Assembly (NCBI GenBank): GCA_041563475.1 | Contig: JBFFMY010000012.1 | Span: 1 to 54,387, forward strand | DNA length: 54,387 nt | Direction: 5' to 3' | Origin: CAJXZP01 sp041563475 | GTDB taxonomy: Bacteria > Bacteroidota > Bacteroidia > Flavobacteriales_G > Salibacteraceae | Part shown: piece by piece, positions 27,417 to 37,242 of the stretch | Layout of the letters: each line of letters starts with the position of its first letter | How positions within the stretch are numbered: position 1 is the stretch's first letter | Program-made: the position numbers and the translations under genes | Notes under the pieces: model-generated | The model's input: the letters and a program-made list of their open reading frames with translations, nothing else | Told to the model about the DNA's origin: nothing | The model's database searches: none

Positions 27417-30400
27417 TTGAATGAATTATGTTTTAACACGTTTGGTTACTTTAGCGCTAAATATAAAGAGGTTAAATTTACCCTCAATTTACAATTGGAT
27501 AAACTGCAAAAAGATACGAACTCGCATGAACATGATGGATCATTTACGGATTCACTAGCGATTTTTTATAAGATAAAATGGGTAGTTGCCGCTTTAGTTT
27601 TAATTTTAATATTACTAATTTCCTTTTCGCGTTTCACTGAATACCTTGCAGGGGAACTAGTGAAAAATCAAATAAAAGAGCAAACCAATAACCAATACGC
27701 TTTAGATTACAAGCGCTTAAAAATTAAATGGCTGGATAGGGCGGTACTTCTGAAAAAGCCTAATTATCACAAATCTATCCATTTCGATACTAGCCTAAAC
27801 AACAACGATTATAGCTTTAAAGTAAATGAAATATATGTTGAATTAGAAAGTATTTCAGAAATTTATTTTAGCAAAACGCTTCATATTGATTTAGTTAGGA
27901 TTTCAAACCCGGAATTGGATATTCATAAAAACAAAATGTCCGAGAGCAATTCAAGTTTTAGTTTAGAATCGGGTCAACTATACGAGCTTTTGCAAGGATT
28001 CGTTTCTGCTTTTCAAATTGATGAACTAGATGTAGCGCATATGCATTTGGATTATTTCTCAAACGGAGACAAAATTCCATTCACTGTCAATGACTTATCT
28101 TTTAATATAAAAAACTTCTTACTTGATTCTGCTTCTGTTGCCACGAATAATCAGTTCTTTTTTACGGAGTCCTTTGAGATGAAAGTGAAAGATCAAAAAA
28201 TTCTATTTAAGGATCATATTCACTATACGCATTTTGATAGTCTAATATTATCGACTACATCAAATAATATTGAAATTTACAATGTAAAAACTGATACGTT
28301 ACCTCTTGCACGTCAATCACTTAAAGAAAATTCTGTTAATAGATATTTTACACATTTACCATATGTGGGGATAAAGGGCTTAGATTTTAATCGAGCGTAT
28401 CAAGAGAATATTTTACATGTGGATTCGATTATTTATAAAAATCCGATATTGGATGCGAGTTTACTGCCATTTGTCCGAAAACCCAATGAAACTCCTAGTG
28501 ATTCGGTTGGGAGTAATAGCTTAATATCTCAATTACTTAGCCTTTTTAATAAATATGAATTGGATCAATTTCAACTACTTGACGCGAAGCTTTCAGCCCA
28601 ATACAATAGTGTTGATTCTGCCAATATCGATGGTTTGTCTATTGAGTTTATAAATTTTGTTTTAGACTCTTCTGATTTATATGAAGAGGTTTTTTATCCC
28701 AATTTTGAGCATCTAAGTTTAACCGTGGATCGACCTAAATTTAAATTGCCTAATAAAAGCATACTTACTGCAAGTAACTTAACTTTTTCTACCCAAAGCG
28801 AGATATTGGAAATCAAGGATGTAACGCTCCAAAACAAAGGTTTTTCTTCTGATAAAATGAATATTCAAGGTCAGATTAATTCTATATACTTTTTAGGAGT
28901 CAACCCTGAGGAAATTGTAACTAAGCATTTTGTACGATTGGATAGTATATTACTTGATTCACCAGATTTATTAATAAAACCTGGGAAAACTAAATCTGCA
29001 TTCGACATGAGTCAGTTCCTTACATCTGAGGTTAGAAGCTATTCGTCACGAAGTGTTATCATTTCGAATGGTTCTTTCAAATTAGAGAAAGCGAAGGGTA
29101 ATAAAAATAATTATGGGGTAGAAAGGATTGATTTACAACTAAATGGTTTCGAATTAAGCAAGGAATCAGTTAAAGAAAATAAAGTGTTACTATCGGAGAA
29201 TTTTACTGTTGACTTGGCACGTTTGAATTTGTATTTGGCTGAATTTCAACATGAAATAGGCGTGGAGGGATTATTTGTTAATTCAAGAAGTAAAAAAATT
29301 AAAGTAACAGGATTAAATCTCCATCCTATAATTCAAGATAGTTTAAGTCTTAAAATGTTGGCGGATGTCCGTGTTAATAGATTGAAATTGAGCGGGTTGG
29401 ATTTAAACAACATCCAAAACATGAGTAAAATAGGTGTGGATGAATTGCAATTAAACGATGTCGAAGCAACTATTCAACTGTTAAAATCCGATACTTCCAA
29501 ATCATTTGACATTGTTACCTTGCTGCAATCTTTAGATCAGATTTACTTGAAAAATATTGATGTTCAAAACGTTAATGTAGCCGTTAGAAATGAGATGTCT
29601 ACAGTAATTAAGTTTTCAAAAGGATATTTACTAGCCAATGAAATTGGAGCAATACCCGAGCATCTGGAGGTGGAAAATTTGAAATTTAAGACCAAAAACC
29701 TGCAATATGGTGTAAGTAAGCTAGTTCTGCCTTTTTCTGAAATGAAACATATATTGAATGTAGATTCAGTCCAAAGAACGATTGATTCAACCCTCATAGT
29801 TCGTGGACTTTCATTTAGACCCATTCCGGGTGTCTCTATTCCAGATTCTTCATTTAGTGGCGTCATTAGCATACCGGAATTAAGTTTTACAAATTTTCAT
29901 TCCTTTGAAAATCGGTATACCTCTCAATTAAGTTTGGGTTATTTACATGTGAAAAATCCAACAATAAAAATTAAGCTTGCCAAGAGTAAAGGGTCTGGCT
30001 CAAAATTCGAACTTGTTAGTCATTTAACGAAGAAAATTTTAAATGATGAAATTTCGGCTATCTCTTTGGAAGGAATGCAAATTGAAAAAGGAATTGTTTC
30101 AATTTCTAATGACTCTGTAAGTATTGCTGTTGGGGATTTAGACATGGATTCTAAAAATTGGTTTATTTCAGATTCAACAGAATGGCAAAGGGATAAATTT
30201 CTATGGGCGGAAGATTTTTCCTTTCGAATGAAGGCGCTTAATTTTAATGTTCCAAGCATCGATTTTTGTCACTTAATTGATAGTTTGACGTATAGCTTTT
30301 CTCCAAATAAGTTTACGGTTCATGGCTTGTATTTAAATACTCAAAGCGCGAAGAACACAAGTGTTTCAAGTAAGTTAAGTTTGTATTTACCAAGTGTGGA

Positions 30401-31877
30401 TATTATTAATCCTGATTTGTATGCGTATTTAGTTGATTCATCTTTGGTTGTTGATCGCATAGTGACTAGAAATGGCATGTTTGAAGGATATTTCAATAAT
30501 TCGGTTAAAGATAAAAGTGCGGATAAAGCAGGTAATCCATTCAATATTCCAACTCAAATTCCAAATAAGCTAGGAAATCTTAGGTCGGTCGCTATTCATG
30601 AAATTGCTGTTAAGAATACGAATACGGAATTGAGAATACATTATGAGGAGAATGTCGCACCACTTGATCTCAGTTCGTTAAATGTTCAAGTCGACTCGTT
30701 CCATATTGTTCCAGGAGAACGATTGGATAGTAATAGGCTGTTATGGGCGAATAATATTGAATTGAATATTGAAAATATATACACCACTCTTGATAATGGT
30801 TTATATGAGCTAGGGGCTGATCAATTTCATGTTTCAACATTAAATGACACTATTGGGTTGACCAATATTAGCTTTATTCCTTCGGTTTGGAGATATGATT
30901 ATGCCTTATATAAAGGACACCAAACTGATGTGTTCACGGTTTATGCTAATGATTTAGCAGTTTCCAAATTTAATTTCTCTAAGGCCTTGTATGAAAATAA
31001 AATCCAAGGTGATTATGTAGAAATTAATAAGCCCTCGTTAAACATTTTAAAAGACAAGAGGATTCCTGCTGCTCCGTATAAGTTTAAGAAAACTATTCCA
31101 GAACTATTTAAAAAACTACCCATTACGGTCTCTATGGATAGTTTGTTGGTAAATGATATGCGGATTCGCTATGAAGAATTTCCTGAAAATGGACGAAATT
31201 CTGGTGTGATAAAACTAACACATATGAATATTGTAGCTAAAAACGCAACGAATGACAGTATTGAGCTTCGAAAGGATTCTACATTTACTATTGAAATGAA
31301 CGCTATGTTGTTGGATACAGCATATTTAACGTTTGAAGCGAATTATGATTTCTTGTCAGAAAATAATGATTTTGTGATTATTACTACGGTGGGTGAATTT
31401 GATGCTACTTTATTAAATTCGTTTGTTGAACCAGTTTATTTAGCTACAATTAATTCAGCTCAAGTTACAAGTATGGATATGAAAGCCATTGGAAACGATA
31501 GTGTTGCAGGAGGTGAAATGGGGCTATACTATTCAGATTTAAAATTTAGTTTCGTGGATGAGATTAGTATGGAAAAGGAAGGTTTTGCAAATAAATTGAA
31601 GAGTGCTATTGGTAATTCTATAACCAAAAAGAATAATAGATATCATCCTTTCAAAAGAAGGTCTCCTGTGTTCTTTGTTAGGGATACGAATAAAGGGTGG
31701 ATCGGTTATTTAATTAAAATTGAGTTGAGTGGTGTGGCGAGTAGTGTGAATTTAAAGAACTATAAGAAGGATTTAAAGAAAACAAACAAAGCACTCTGGA
31801 AGGATTTTGATAAAATGGAAAAGAAAACCTTGAAAGAAAAGGCTAAGCAGGAGAAAAAAGAAAATAAAAGGAAGTGA
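27417..31877 (+). CDS. Large AsmA-like membrane-anchored protein (about 1486 aa)
   Basis: One transmembrane helix near the N-terminus (KIKWVVAALVLILILLISFS, about residues 52-71) is followed by about 1400 periplasmic residues with no further membrane span. The region is made of repeated amphipathic strands of the V.I..LDL.n form (for example VARLNLYLAEF, VRVNRLKLSGLDLN). This layout is that of AsmA/YhdP/TamB-like proteins, thought to bridge inner and outer membranes for lipid transport. The C-terminal 40 residues are very Lys-rich (KKTLKEKAKQEKKENKRK). No ATG exists near the start: TTG 27417 or TTG 27495 (MDKLQKDTN) must be used, and the second fits the membrane helix better. The 230-bp upstream gap contains AT-rich sequence with TAnnTTTG matches at 27230 and 27315. 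Function inferred from architecture only. Confidence 0.72.
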   Translation: MNELCFNTFGYFSAKYKEVKFTLNLQLDKLQKDTNSHEHDGSFTDSLAIFYKIKWVVAALVLILILLISFSRFTEYLAGELVKNQIKEQTNNQYALDYKRLKIKWLDRAVLLKKPNYHKSIHFDTSLNNNDYSFKVNEIYVELESISEIYFSKTLHIDLVRISNPELDIHKNKMSESNSSFSLESGQLYELLQGFVSAFQIDELDVAHMHLDYFSNGDKIPFTVNDLSFNIKNFLLDSASVATNNQFFFTESFEMKVKDQKILFKDHIHYTHFDSLILSTTSNNIEIYNVKTDTLPLARQSLKENSVNRYFTHLPYVGIKGLDFNRAYQENILHVDSIIYKNPILDASLLPFVRKPNETPSDSVGSNSLISQLLSLFNKYELDQFQLLDAKLSAQYNSVDSANIDGLSIEFINFVLDSSDLYEEVFYPNFEHLSLTVDRPKFKLPNKSILTASNLTFSTQSEILEIKDVTLQNKGFSSDKMNIQGQINSIYFLGVNPEEIVTKHFVRLDSILLDSPDLLIKPGKTKSAFDMSQFLTSEVRSYSSRSVIISNGSFKLEKAKGNKNNYGVERIDLQLNGFELSKESVKENKVLLSENFTVDLARLNLYLAEFQHEIGVEGLFVNSRSKKIKVTGLNLHPIIQDSLSLKMLADVRVNRLKLSGLDLNNIQNMSKIGVDELQLNDVEATIQLLKSDTSKSFDIVTLLQSLDQIYLKNIDVQNVNVAVRNEMSTVIKFSKGYLLANEIGAIPEHLEVENLKFKTKNLQYGVSKLVLPFSEMKHILNVDSVQRTIDSTLIVRGLSFRPIPGVSIPDSSFSGVISIPELSFTNFHSFENRYTSQLSLGYLHVKNPTIKIKLAKSKGSGSKFELVSHLTKKILNDEISAISLEGMQIEKGIVSISNDSVSIAVGDLDMDSKNWFISDSTEWQRDKFLWAEDFSFRMKALNFNVPSIDFCHLIDSLTYSFSPNKFTVHGLYLNTQSAKNTSVSSKLSLYLPSVDIINPDLYAYLVDSSLVVDRIVTRNGMFEGYFNNSVKDKSADKAGNPFNIPTQIPNKLGNLRSVAIHEIAVKNTNTELRIHYEENVAPLDLSSLNVQVDSFHIVPGERLDSNRLLWANNIELNIENIYTTLDNGLYELGADQFHVSTLNDTIGLTNISFIPSVWRYDYALYKGHQTDVFTVYANDLAVSKFNFSKALYENKIQGDYVEINKPSLNILKDKRIPAAPYKFKKTIPELFKKLPITVSMDSLLVNDMRIRYEEFPENGRNSGVIKLTHMNIVAKNATNDSIELRKDSTFTIEMNAMLLDTAYLTFEANYDFLSENNDFVIITTVGEFDATLLNSFVEPVYLATINSAQVTSMDMKAIGNDSVAGGEMGLYYSDLKFSFVDEISMEKEGFANKLKSAIGNSITKKNNRYHPFKRRSPVFFVRDTNKGWIGYLIKIELSGVASSVNLKNYKKDLKKTNKALWKDFDKMEKKTLKEKAKQEKKENKRK

Positions 31878-31885
31878 ATCGGTTC

Positions 31886-32401
31886 TTAGGTGATGCGGTC
31901 TAGTTTGTTTATTTGCTTTTGACAAGAGTTTCTTATACCAGCAGAAAGTGACTTTAGATAGTGGTCTTGAATTAAAAAGTCTATTTCGTTTTTTAATTCC
32001 GGGTATTTTGAAACTATCTGTACTATTGTTCTAAAAGCTACTATTCTAACGGACGGGCTTTTTTCTACCGATTCCCAAATAGTTACACATAAATCAAATA
32101 GCTCACCCTCTAAATCCTCTGGTATTGTTGCGTTTTCTAAAATTTTCAAAAGCTCCCTTTGGTGACCATCTTGTTTTTGGCTCAAAACTTCCATAATGGT
32201 TGAAATGAAAGGTTGAATTCTACGATCATTTTTTTCTATGCAGTGATTTACTACCCATGCAGCTCTCCAGGATTGAGGGTATTCGTTTTCAAGTGCTAAA
32301 TTGAACGTTAGGTCGAATTGTTCTGGATTTTTTTGCAAATACCCAACAATTTCGTCTTTATTGAAGCGATTGCCTAAAATGGTATGCATGGAATCCTTCA
32401 T
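31886..32401 (-). CDS. Helical repeat (HEAT-like) protein of unknown function
   Basis: A 171-aa soluble, all-helical protein without signal peptide. Helix pairs such as SWRAAWVVNHCIEKNDRRIQ, PSVRIVAFRTIVQIVSKYPE and KSLSAGIRNSCQKQINKL look like three or four HEAT-type repeats. No enzyme motif is visible. It lies 132 bp downstream of the dnaE2-like gene on the same strand and has its own candidate promoter, so membership in the mutagenesis operon is doubtful. It is convergent with the AsmA-like gene, with 8 bp between the stops. Confidence 0.75.
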   Translation of the reverse strand: MKDSMHTILGNRFNKDEIVGYLQKNPEQFDLTFNLALENEYPQSWRAAWVVNHCIEKNDRRIQPFISTIMEVLSQKQDGHQRELLKILENATIPEDLEGELFDLCVTIWESVEKSPSVRIVAFRTIVQIVSKYPELKNEIDFLIQDHYLKSLSAGIRNSCQKQINKLDRIT

Positions 32402-32436
32402 TTGTTAATCTCTAAGCTGATTGTAGTTTGTAGGGA

Positions 32437-32444
32437 CAAAAGTA
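32437..32444 (-). promoter_or_regulatory. Candidate -7 element for the HEAT-like gene
   Basis: Minus-strand TACTTTTG, a full TAnnTTTG match, 36 bp before the ATG at 32401. No TTG lies at the ideal -33 distance. Confidence 0.4.
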
Positions 32445-32533
32445 TTAATTATATAGACGAAAAATGGAGTTGAATAGATTGGAATAAATAGTCGGGTAAT
32501 CGGATGTTGAAGGTGGTTTTTTTCTGTACGAAA

Positions 32534-35515
32534 TCAAGATGCATTTTTTCCTAATTTTAACCGTGTACTTGTTGTGTCATCCGCATTTTTGCTAGGAATG
32601 CGTATTTGAGAAATAATTTCGAGACAATGGTATCCAAACTCTTCAACTACTTTTCCTTGTAGAACATAGCTTCCAGGCCCTGTGAAAGGGTAGCGAGAAG
32701 CGGCTGGAGGAAAAACAATAGTATCAATCCAATCTCCTTCAAGATCAATAAAAGTCCCGAAAAACATGCGTTTTCCGTTTTTAGTCCTAACTGCTTTTAC
32801 ATGCACCATGTAGCCAATTAACGTGATGTTTTGATTTACAAATAATGGGAATTGTTTAGCAGAAATTTGGCTTGGTGGTATTTCTATGACTAAGTCGAAT
32901 GGAGATGTATTTACTGGAAAGCCAAATAACTCAATCTCATCAAAGGCGTCTTCTAATTCGTGTTTCCAAAGGGTTGGTAGTGTGAATTCTTTTGCGCGAG
33001 TGTGAAATAAAGAGAGTGTTGTAGGGATTTTTTTTGCTTTATTCAGGAGTAGGTGTGCGTCCCATAACAAAGCTTTTTTATTCTGTTTCGTAAAACGAAA
33101 AACATCGCTTCGTATCAATAAAATCAATTGATCTATAGATATTTGGACACGTTCAACGAAGTTTCTGAAACCTGTAAAAAAACCAAAATTATTTCGCTCG
33201 TTCAAAAGGTTTTGAATGGTATTTGTTTCTAGCCCATTAATAAAACCGAATCCCAAATAAATATCTGTATCATATAAAACTGCGATGCGCTCACTTTGGT
33301 TAATACAAGGAAGGTGTACTTTTCCTCCGTGCATCCGAGCCTCATGTAAATAGAGTTCTCGGGAATAAAATCCACCGCCATTATTAATAGTAGCAACCAT
33401 AAATGCAAGCGGGTAGTAGGCTTTTAGGTATAAGCATTGGTAGCCTTCCACTGCGTAACTGGCAGAATGTCCTTTTGCAAAAGCGTATCCCGCAAAGCTT
33501 TCTATTTGATCCCAGATTTCTTGTGTATGGCTCGGAGGGTTTCCTTTGGTGTTGCAATTATCAAAGAACTTCTCTTTAACCTGTTGAAATTCTTCTCTTG
33601 AGCGATATTTACCACTCATTCCTCTACGTAATACATCTGCTTCGGCAAGGCTTAAGCCTGCGAAATAGTGAGCTACTTTAATTACATCCTCTTGATACAC
33701 CATTACACCGTAAGTGTCGGGCATAAGATTGTAGAGTGTTGGCGATTTTTGTTTGGCTAATTCACGCATCTCGGGGTTTCTGTGTCGAATAATATATTCA
33801 CGCATCATACCGCTTTGCGCTACACCAGGCCGAATAACAGAGCTAGCTGCGACTAAATCTAAGTATTTACTTACTTGGAGTTTGCGGAGAAGCATTCGCA
33901 TAGCAGGCGATTCAATGTAAAAACATCCAATAGCATTTCCAGAACGTAATAAGTTATTTGATGTATCATCTTTTTTTAAACTTTTAATATCATGTATATC
34001 AAAGTTTTGAAGCGTATTATTTTGAGTAATAATTTTAATTGTGTCTTTGATTTTAGCCAAACCTCTTTGCCCTAGAATATCAAACTTATAAAGCGCAATG
34101 TCTTCAGCTATATGCATATCAAAATGAGTGGTAGGGAATCCTTTTGGCGGCATAAATGTGGCGGTGAAGTATTGAATAGGTTTTTCAGAAATGATAATAC
34201 CAGCTGAATGCACAGTTAAATGACTCGGGAACCCTTGAATAAGTGAACTGTAGCGTAAAATGATTTGTCCAATTTCATCCGCTTGGCTAGGATTGCGTTG
34301 CAATTTGTCAATTTCGTGCGCTGGTAAGCCAAAAACCTTCCCAAGCTCACGTAGTACCGATTTGTGTTTAAAAGTGCTGTAAGCGGCTAAAAGGCTTGAA
34401 TTAGGAAACCTTTCGAAGATGTATCGGGTTACATCTTCACGCTCTTTCCAAGAGAAGTCGATATCGAAGTCGGGGGGACTCTGTCTGAACAGGTTAATGA
34501 ATCGTTCAAAATACAGGTCTAATTCCATTGGGTCGACATCTGTGATGCGTAGCAGGTATGAGATGATGCTATTTGCTCCGCTGCCACGACCTACGTAAAA
34601 ATAGCCTTTACTACGGGCGTATTTGGTTATTTTCCAAGCAATTAAAAAGTAGGAAACAAATTTCTTCTGCCGAATAATGTCCAGTTCCATAGAGATACGG
34701 TCCAAAATAGTATCATCTACATGATCGAATCGGTAAGAGATTCCATTGAAAGCAAGCCGTTTTAGTAGTTTATAATCTAATTCATGGTTACCTGTATAGT
34801 GTTGTAGGTTATTGTGGCCGGTTTCATTGCTAAATTGAAAGTCTATAGCGCAGGAGTGAAGTAGCTGTTCGGTATTGGATATGATTTCAGGAAATTCTTT
34901 AAACGCAGTTTTTATTTCTGTTTCGGTAAGAAAAACCTCTTCAGGACTGGCTTCTTCAGATTTTTTTAGTTGACTTAATAGTGTGTTATTCGCAATAGCG
35001 CGTAATAGTCGATGTGCATTGAAATCGCGCTTATTTCTAAATGTTATAGGGTGGAGGATAACGAGTTTTTCTTGATGGTTTTTAAGATGACTGAATCGTA
35101 GTGAATTAATATCAGAGATGTGTACGCCTATAAATTCATGTGCTTTTAAATCCGAGTATTTTATAGATGCATAAGGGTAAATAACAAATGCGTTTTGAAA
35201 GAGTGGTGCGTGATCATCTATTTTTGAGTTGGTGTTTGATTGCTTTGATAAATAAGTATTTATCTCCATCCACCCGAAGTTATTTTTAGCTATAGAAATA
35301 AATTTTTGTTGTGCTCCGTTTCGAAAATCAATACCTGCAATAATTTTTATTTTTTGCGTCTGAGCTAAACGTAACATCTCTAGCAAAGCCGAGGTATTAT
35401 TGATGTCAGTGAGTGCGAAACAAGACACGTTAGCTTGCAGCATTTCATCCAGTAATTCACGCGGAGAAATAGTGCCGTATTTTAAGCTGTAATATGTGTG
35501 AGTATTGAGGTACAT
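32534..35515 (-). CDS. dnaE2: Error-prone-type DNA polymerase III alpha subunit (DnaE2/ImuC-like)
   Basis: A 993-aa C-family polymerase, shorter than replicative DnaE (about 1150). The PHP domain (residues 1-200) is degenerate: LNTHTYYSL replaces the usual LHVHS, TDI replaces TDH near 36-38, and GID replaces GIE. Polymerase motifs are intact: GRGSGANSIISYLLRI near 312, PDFDIDF at 348-354 (catalytic Asp 351 and 353), and the third aspartate in KFDILGQRGL. A helix-hairpin-helix region follows, then an OB-fold (LIGYMVHVKAVRTKNGKRMF near 880). The C-terminal tau-binding part is missing, as in DnaE2/ImuC. It begins 6 bp after dinB, and the pair opposes a LexA-like repressor, so damage-inducible translesion synthesis is the likely role. 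The gene name is by architecture. Confidence 0.85.
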   Translation of the reverse strand: MYLNTHTYYSLKYGTISPRELLDEMLQANVSCFALTDINNTSALLEMLRLAQTQKIKIIAGIDFRNGAQQKFISIAKNNFGWMEINTYLSKQSNTNSKIDDHAPLFQNAFVIYPYASIKYSDLKAHEFIGVHISDINSLRFSHLKNHQEKLVILHPITFRNKRDFNAHRLLRAIANNTLLSQLKKSEEASPEEVFLTETEIKTAFKEFPEIISNTEQLLHSCAIDFQFSNETGHNNLQHYTGNHELDYKLLKRLAFNGISYRFDHVDDTILDRISMELDIIRQKKFVSYFLIAWKITKYARSKGYFYVGRGSGANSIISYLLRITDVDPMELDLYFERFINLFRQSPPDFDIDFSWKEREDVTRYIFERFPNSSLLAAYSTFKHKSVLRELGKVFGLPAHEIDKLQRNPSQADEIGQIILRYSSLIQGFPSHLTVHSAGIIISEKPIQYFTATFMPPKGFPTTHFDMHIAEDIALYKFDILGQRGLAKIKDTIKIITQNNTLQNFDIHDIKSLKKDDTSNNLLRSGNAIGCFYIESPAMRMLLRKLQVSKYLDLVAASSVIRPGVAQSGMMREYIIRHRNPEMRELAKQKSPTLYNLMPDTYGVMVYQEDVIKVAHYFAGLSLAEADVLRRGMSGKYRSREEFQQVKEKFFDNCNTKGNPPSHTQEIWDQIESFAGYAFAKGHSASYAVEGYQCLYLKAYYPLAFMVATINNGGGFYSRELYLHEARMHGGKVHLPCINQSERIAVLYDTDIYLGFGFINGLETNTIQNLLNERNNFGFFTGFRNFVERVQISIDQLILLIRSDVFRFTKQNKKALLWDAHLLLNKAKKIPTTLSLFHTRAKEFTLPTLWKHELEDAFDEIELFGFPVNTSPFDLVIEIPPSQISAKQFPLFVNQNITLIGYMVHVKAVRTKNGKRMFFGTFIDLEGDWIDTIVFPPAASRYPFTGPGSYVLQGKVVEEFGYHCLEIISQIRIPSKNADDTTSTRLKLGKNAS

Positions 35516-35521
35516 ACTATT

Positions 35522-36784
35522 TTAGATTCTCCTATGTGCAGGAATAACTGGAGCTTCCCCATTAAAGGGATTTGACATTTGTCCAACTCCTTTCACATCC
35601 ATAGTTATAGCCCGCTTCACAGCTCCTTGACCAAACCGATTTCGCACTTTATCCATCGCTTGATAGAGGTGGATAGTCTTCTCAGAATCTTCAAAAAGGT
35701 TGATTTGATACCCACCACCCACTAAGCCGCTAAAGCGCACACCCACAAGCCTAGCCATAACTCTACGCTGATAAAGCTGATCAAAAAGACCCATCACTAT
35801 TTCTATCAATGTGTGATCGTTAGCGGTGTATGGAATATGTTTTTGGCGACTTCTAGTATCGAAATCAGAGTACCGAACTGTAACGGATACATTAGAGGTT
35901 AATTTATTGCCATTACGAAGATAATACGCTAGTTTTTCGGTCATTGTGGTAAGTATTTCTTTTAACCTTCGCACATCAATAGTGTCTTTTTCGAATGTAA
36001 GTGAGGAGGAAATAGATTTTCGGTCATGAAACGGAATTACAGGAGAATTATCGATCCCATTGGCTTTTTTCCATATTGCAATCCCGTTTTTACCAAAAAC
36101 ACGTTCCATTAATTCAATAGGCATTTCTTGGAGCGTTTGTATTTTTTCAATACCCATACTTCTGAATTTACGATAGGTTTGATCGCCTACCATAGGGATT
36201 TTCTTTACGGATAAAGGGGCGAGAAAGCTTTTTTCAAAACCACGTTGAATTTCAATCTGGCCGTTAGGCTTAGCCTCTCCAGTACCTACTTTAGATACGG
36301 TTTTGCTTGTTGACATTCCAAATGAAATAGGCAGATTAGTTTCTCGCATAATGCGTTGCCGCAGTTCAGATGCCCATTTGTAACTTCCGTGAAACTTATC
36401 CATGCCAGTGATATCAATGTAAAACTCATCAATAGATGACTTTTCGTAAAGAGGGGATTCTTCTTTGATGATATCCGTAACCATATTGGAATACTTGCTG
36501 TAAATACTACTACTACCGCGTATAACAATGGCTTCAGGGCATAGCTGTCGAGCCATACGCATAGGCATAGCGGAATGCACACCAAATAGACGCGCCTCGT
36601 AACTACATGCAGATACTACACCACGATCGCTAGTTCCGCCTACAAGAACAGGCTTTCCATTGAGTTTTGGTTCTAATAATCTTTCACAAGAAACGAAGAA
36701 GGTGTCTAAGTCTAAGTGGACAATAGAGTTTTGAGATTGAAGGCTGGAGACCGAAGACGGAAGCTTTTTTTTAAATGGATTCAT
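35522..36784 (-). CDS. dinB: Y-family DNA polymerase IV
   Basis: Translesion polymerase of 420 aa. The palm residues are in VHLDLDTFF (Asp25) and SSIDEFYIDI (Asp119, Glu120). The helix-hairpin-helix domain is near 185-240 and the little finger near 255-370, with a beta-clamp-binding motif QINLF at 370-374. The first 20 residues (MNPFKKKLPSSVSSLQSQNS) precede the conserved core and are encoded by a CTTCCGTCTTCGGTCTCC-type repeat that belongs to the flanking four-helix-bundle element. The natural start may once have lain nearer IVHLD. It is followed after 6 bp by the dnaE2-like gene. Confidence 0.92.
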   Translation of the reverse strand: MNPFKKKLPSSVSSLQSQNSIVHLDLDTFFVSCERLLEPKLNGKPVLVGGTSDRGVVSACSYEARLFGVHSAMPMRMARQLCPEAIVIRGSSSIYSKYSNMVTDIIKEESPLYEKSSIDEFYIDITGMDKFHGSYKWASELRQRIMRETNLPISFGMSTSKTVSKVGTGEAKPNGQIEIQRGFEKSFLAPLSVKKIPMVGDQTYRKFRSMGIEKIQTLQEMPIELMERVFGKNGIAIWKKANGIDNSPVIPFHDRKSISSSLTFEKDTIDVRRLKEILTTMTEKLAYYLRNGNKLTSNVSVTVRYSDFDTRSRQKHIPYTANDHTLIEIVMGLFDQLYQRRVMARLVGVRFSGLVGGGYQINLFEDSEKTIHLYQAMDKVRNRFGQGAVKRAITMDVKGVGQMSNPFNGEAPVIPAHRRI

Positions 36785-37242
36785 GGTTTATTTTTTAGAC
36801 TGAAGTTTTTCTATAACCTCCAGCTTCACTGTATTTTTCGCTTAAAACCAATCATCATGTTCATGAGGTTAAAAGACTCTTCATAAAATTCATCAAATTC
36901 CTTTTCGGTTAGGTAATTTCTCCTTTTGGCTTTGTGCAAACAAGTCACAACTTCGGCTAGTGAACGAATAGAGTAACCCATAAAACGATTGAATTCAGGG
37001 TTTGACTGTCCAATAGAGCCTTCTGATATATTTAAGGCAATAGAATCAACAGCTCGTTTTATTTGCGAGGTGAGGTTATAAGTTTCGTTTATAGGAAATT
37101 TACTTGCATGAAGGTGAATATCTTCCCCTAAACCCATTGCCTTTTGACAAATTACAAGTTTTTCGAATTTAAATTCCATGTATAAAATATTGATTATGAG
37201 AATGATAAAGACTTCCATCTCCTGACTTCTGTCTTCCGTCTT
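36738..37242. mobile_element. Four-helix-bundle (IVS-type) insertion with inverted repeats
   Basis: About 505 bp between dinB and the repressor, bounded by inverted, purine/pyrimidine-biased repeats: AAGACGGAAG at 36754-36763 and its complement CTTCCGTCTT at 37233-37242, each within a longer related stretch (36742-36764 and 37211-37242). At the dinB end, TGAAGGCTGGAG at 36738-36749 can pair with CTCCAGCTTCA at 36818-36828 (11 bp, one bulge), enclosing the 3' end of the four-helix gene and the dinB start. No transposase is present, so mobility is inferred. The left repeat lies inside the dinB coding sequence. Confidence 0.5.
36826..37179 (-). CDS. Four-helix-bundle protein (23S rRNA intervening-sequence type)
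   Basis: A 117-aa protein. Start chosen at 37179 (MEFKFEKLVICQKAMGLGED); the open frame to 37275 would read through repeat sequence and the repressor promoter. It matches the S23/IVS four-helix-bundle family: FEKLVICQKAMGLGEDIHLH, LTSQIKRAVDSIALNISEGS near 48-67 and NPEFNRFMGYSIRSLAEVVT near 71-90 are the usual conserved blocks. The family is known from 23S rRNA intervening sequences and as free-standing genes; its molecular role is not known. It sits between the repressor and dinB and shares their inverted-repeat borders. Confidence 0.88.
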   Translation of the reverse strand: MEFKFEKLVICQKAMGLGEDIHLHASKFPINETYNLTSQIKRAVDSIALNISEGSIGQSNPEFNRFMGYSIRSLAEVVTCLHKAKRRNYLTEKEFDEFYEESFNLMNMMIGFKRKIQ

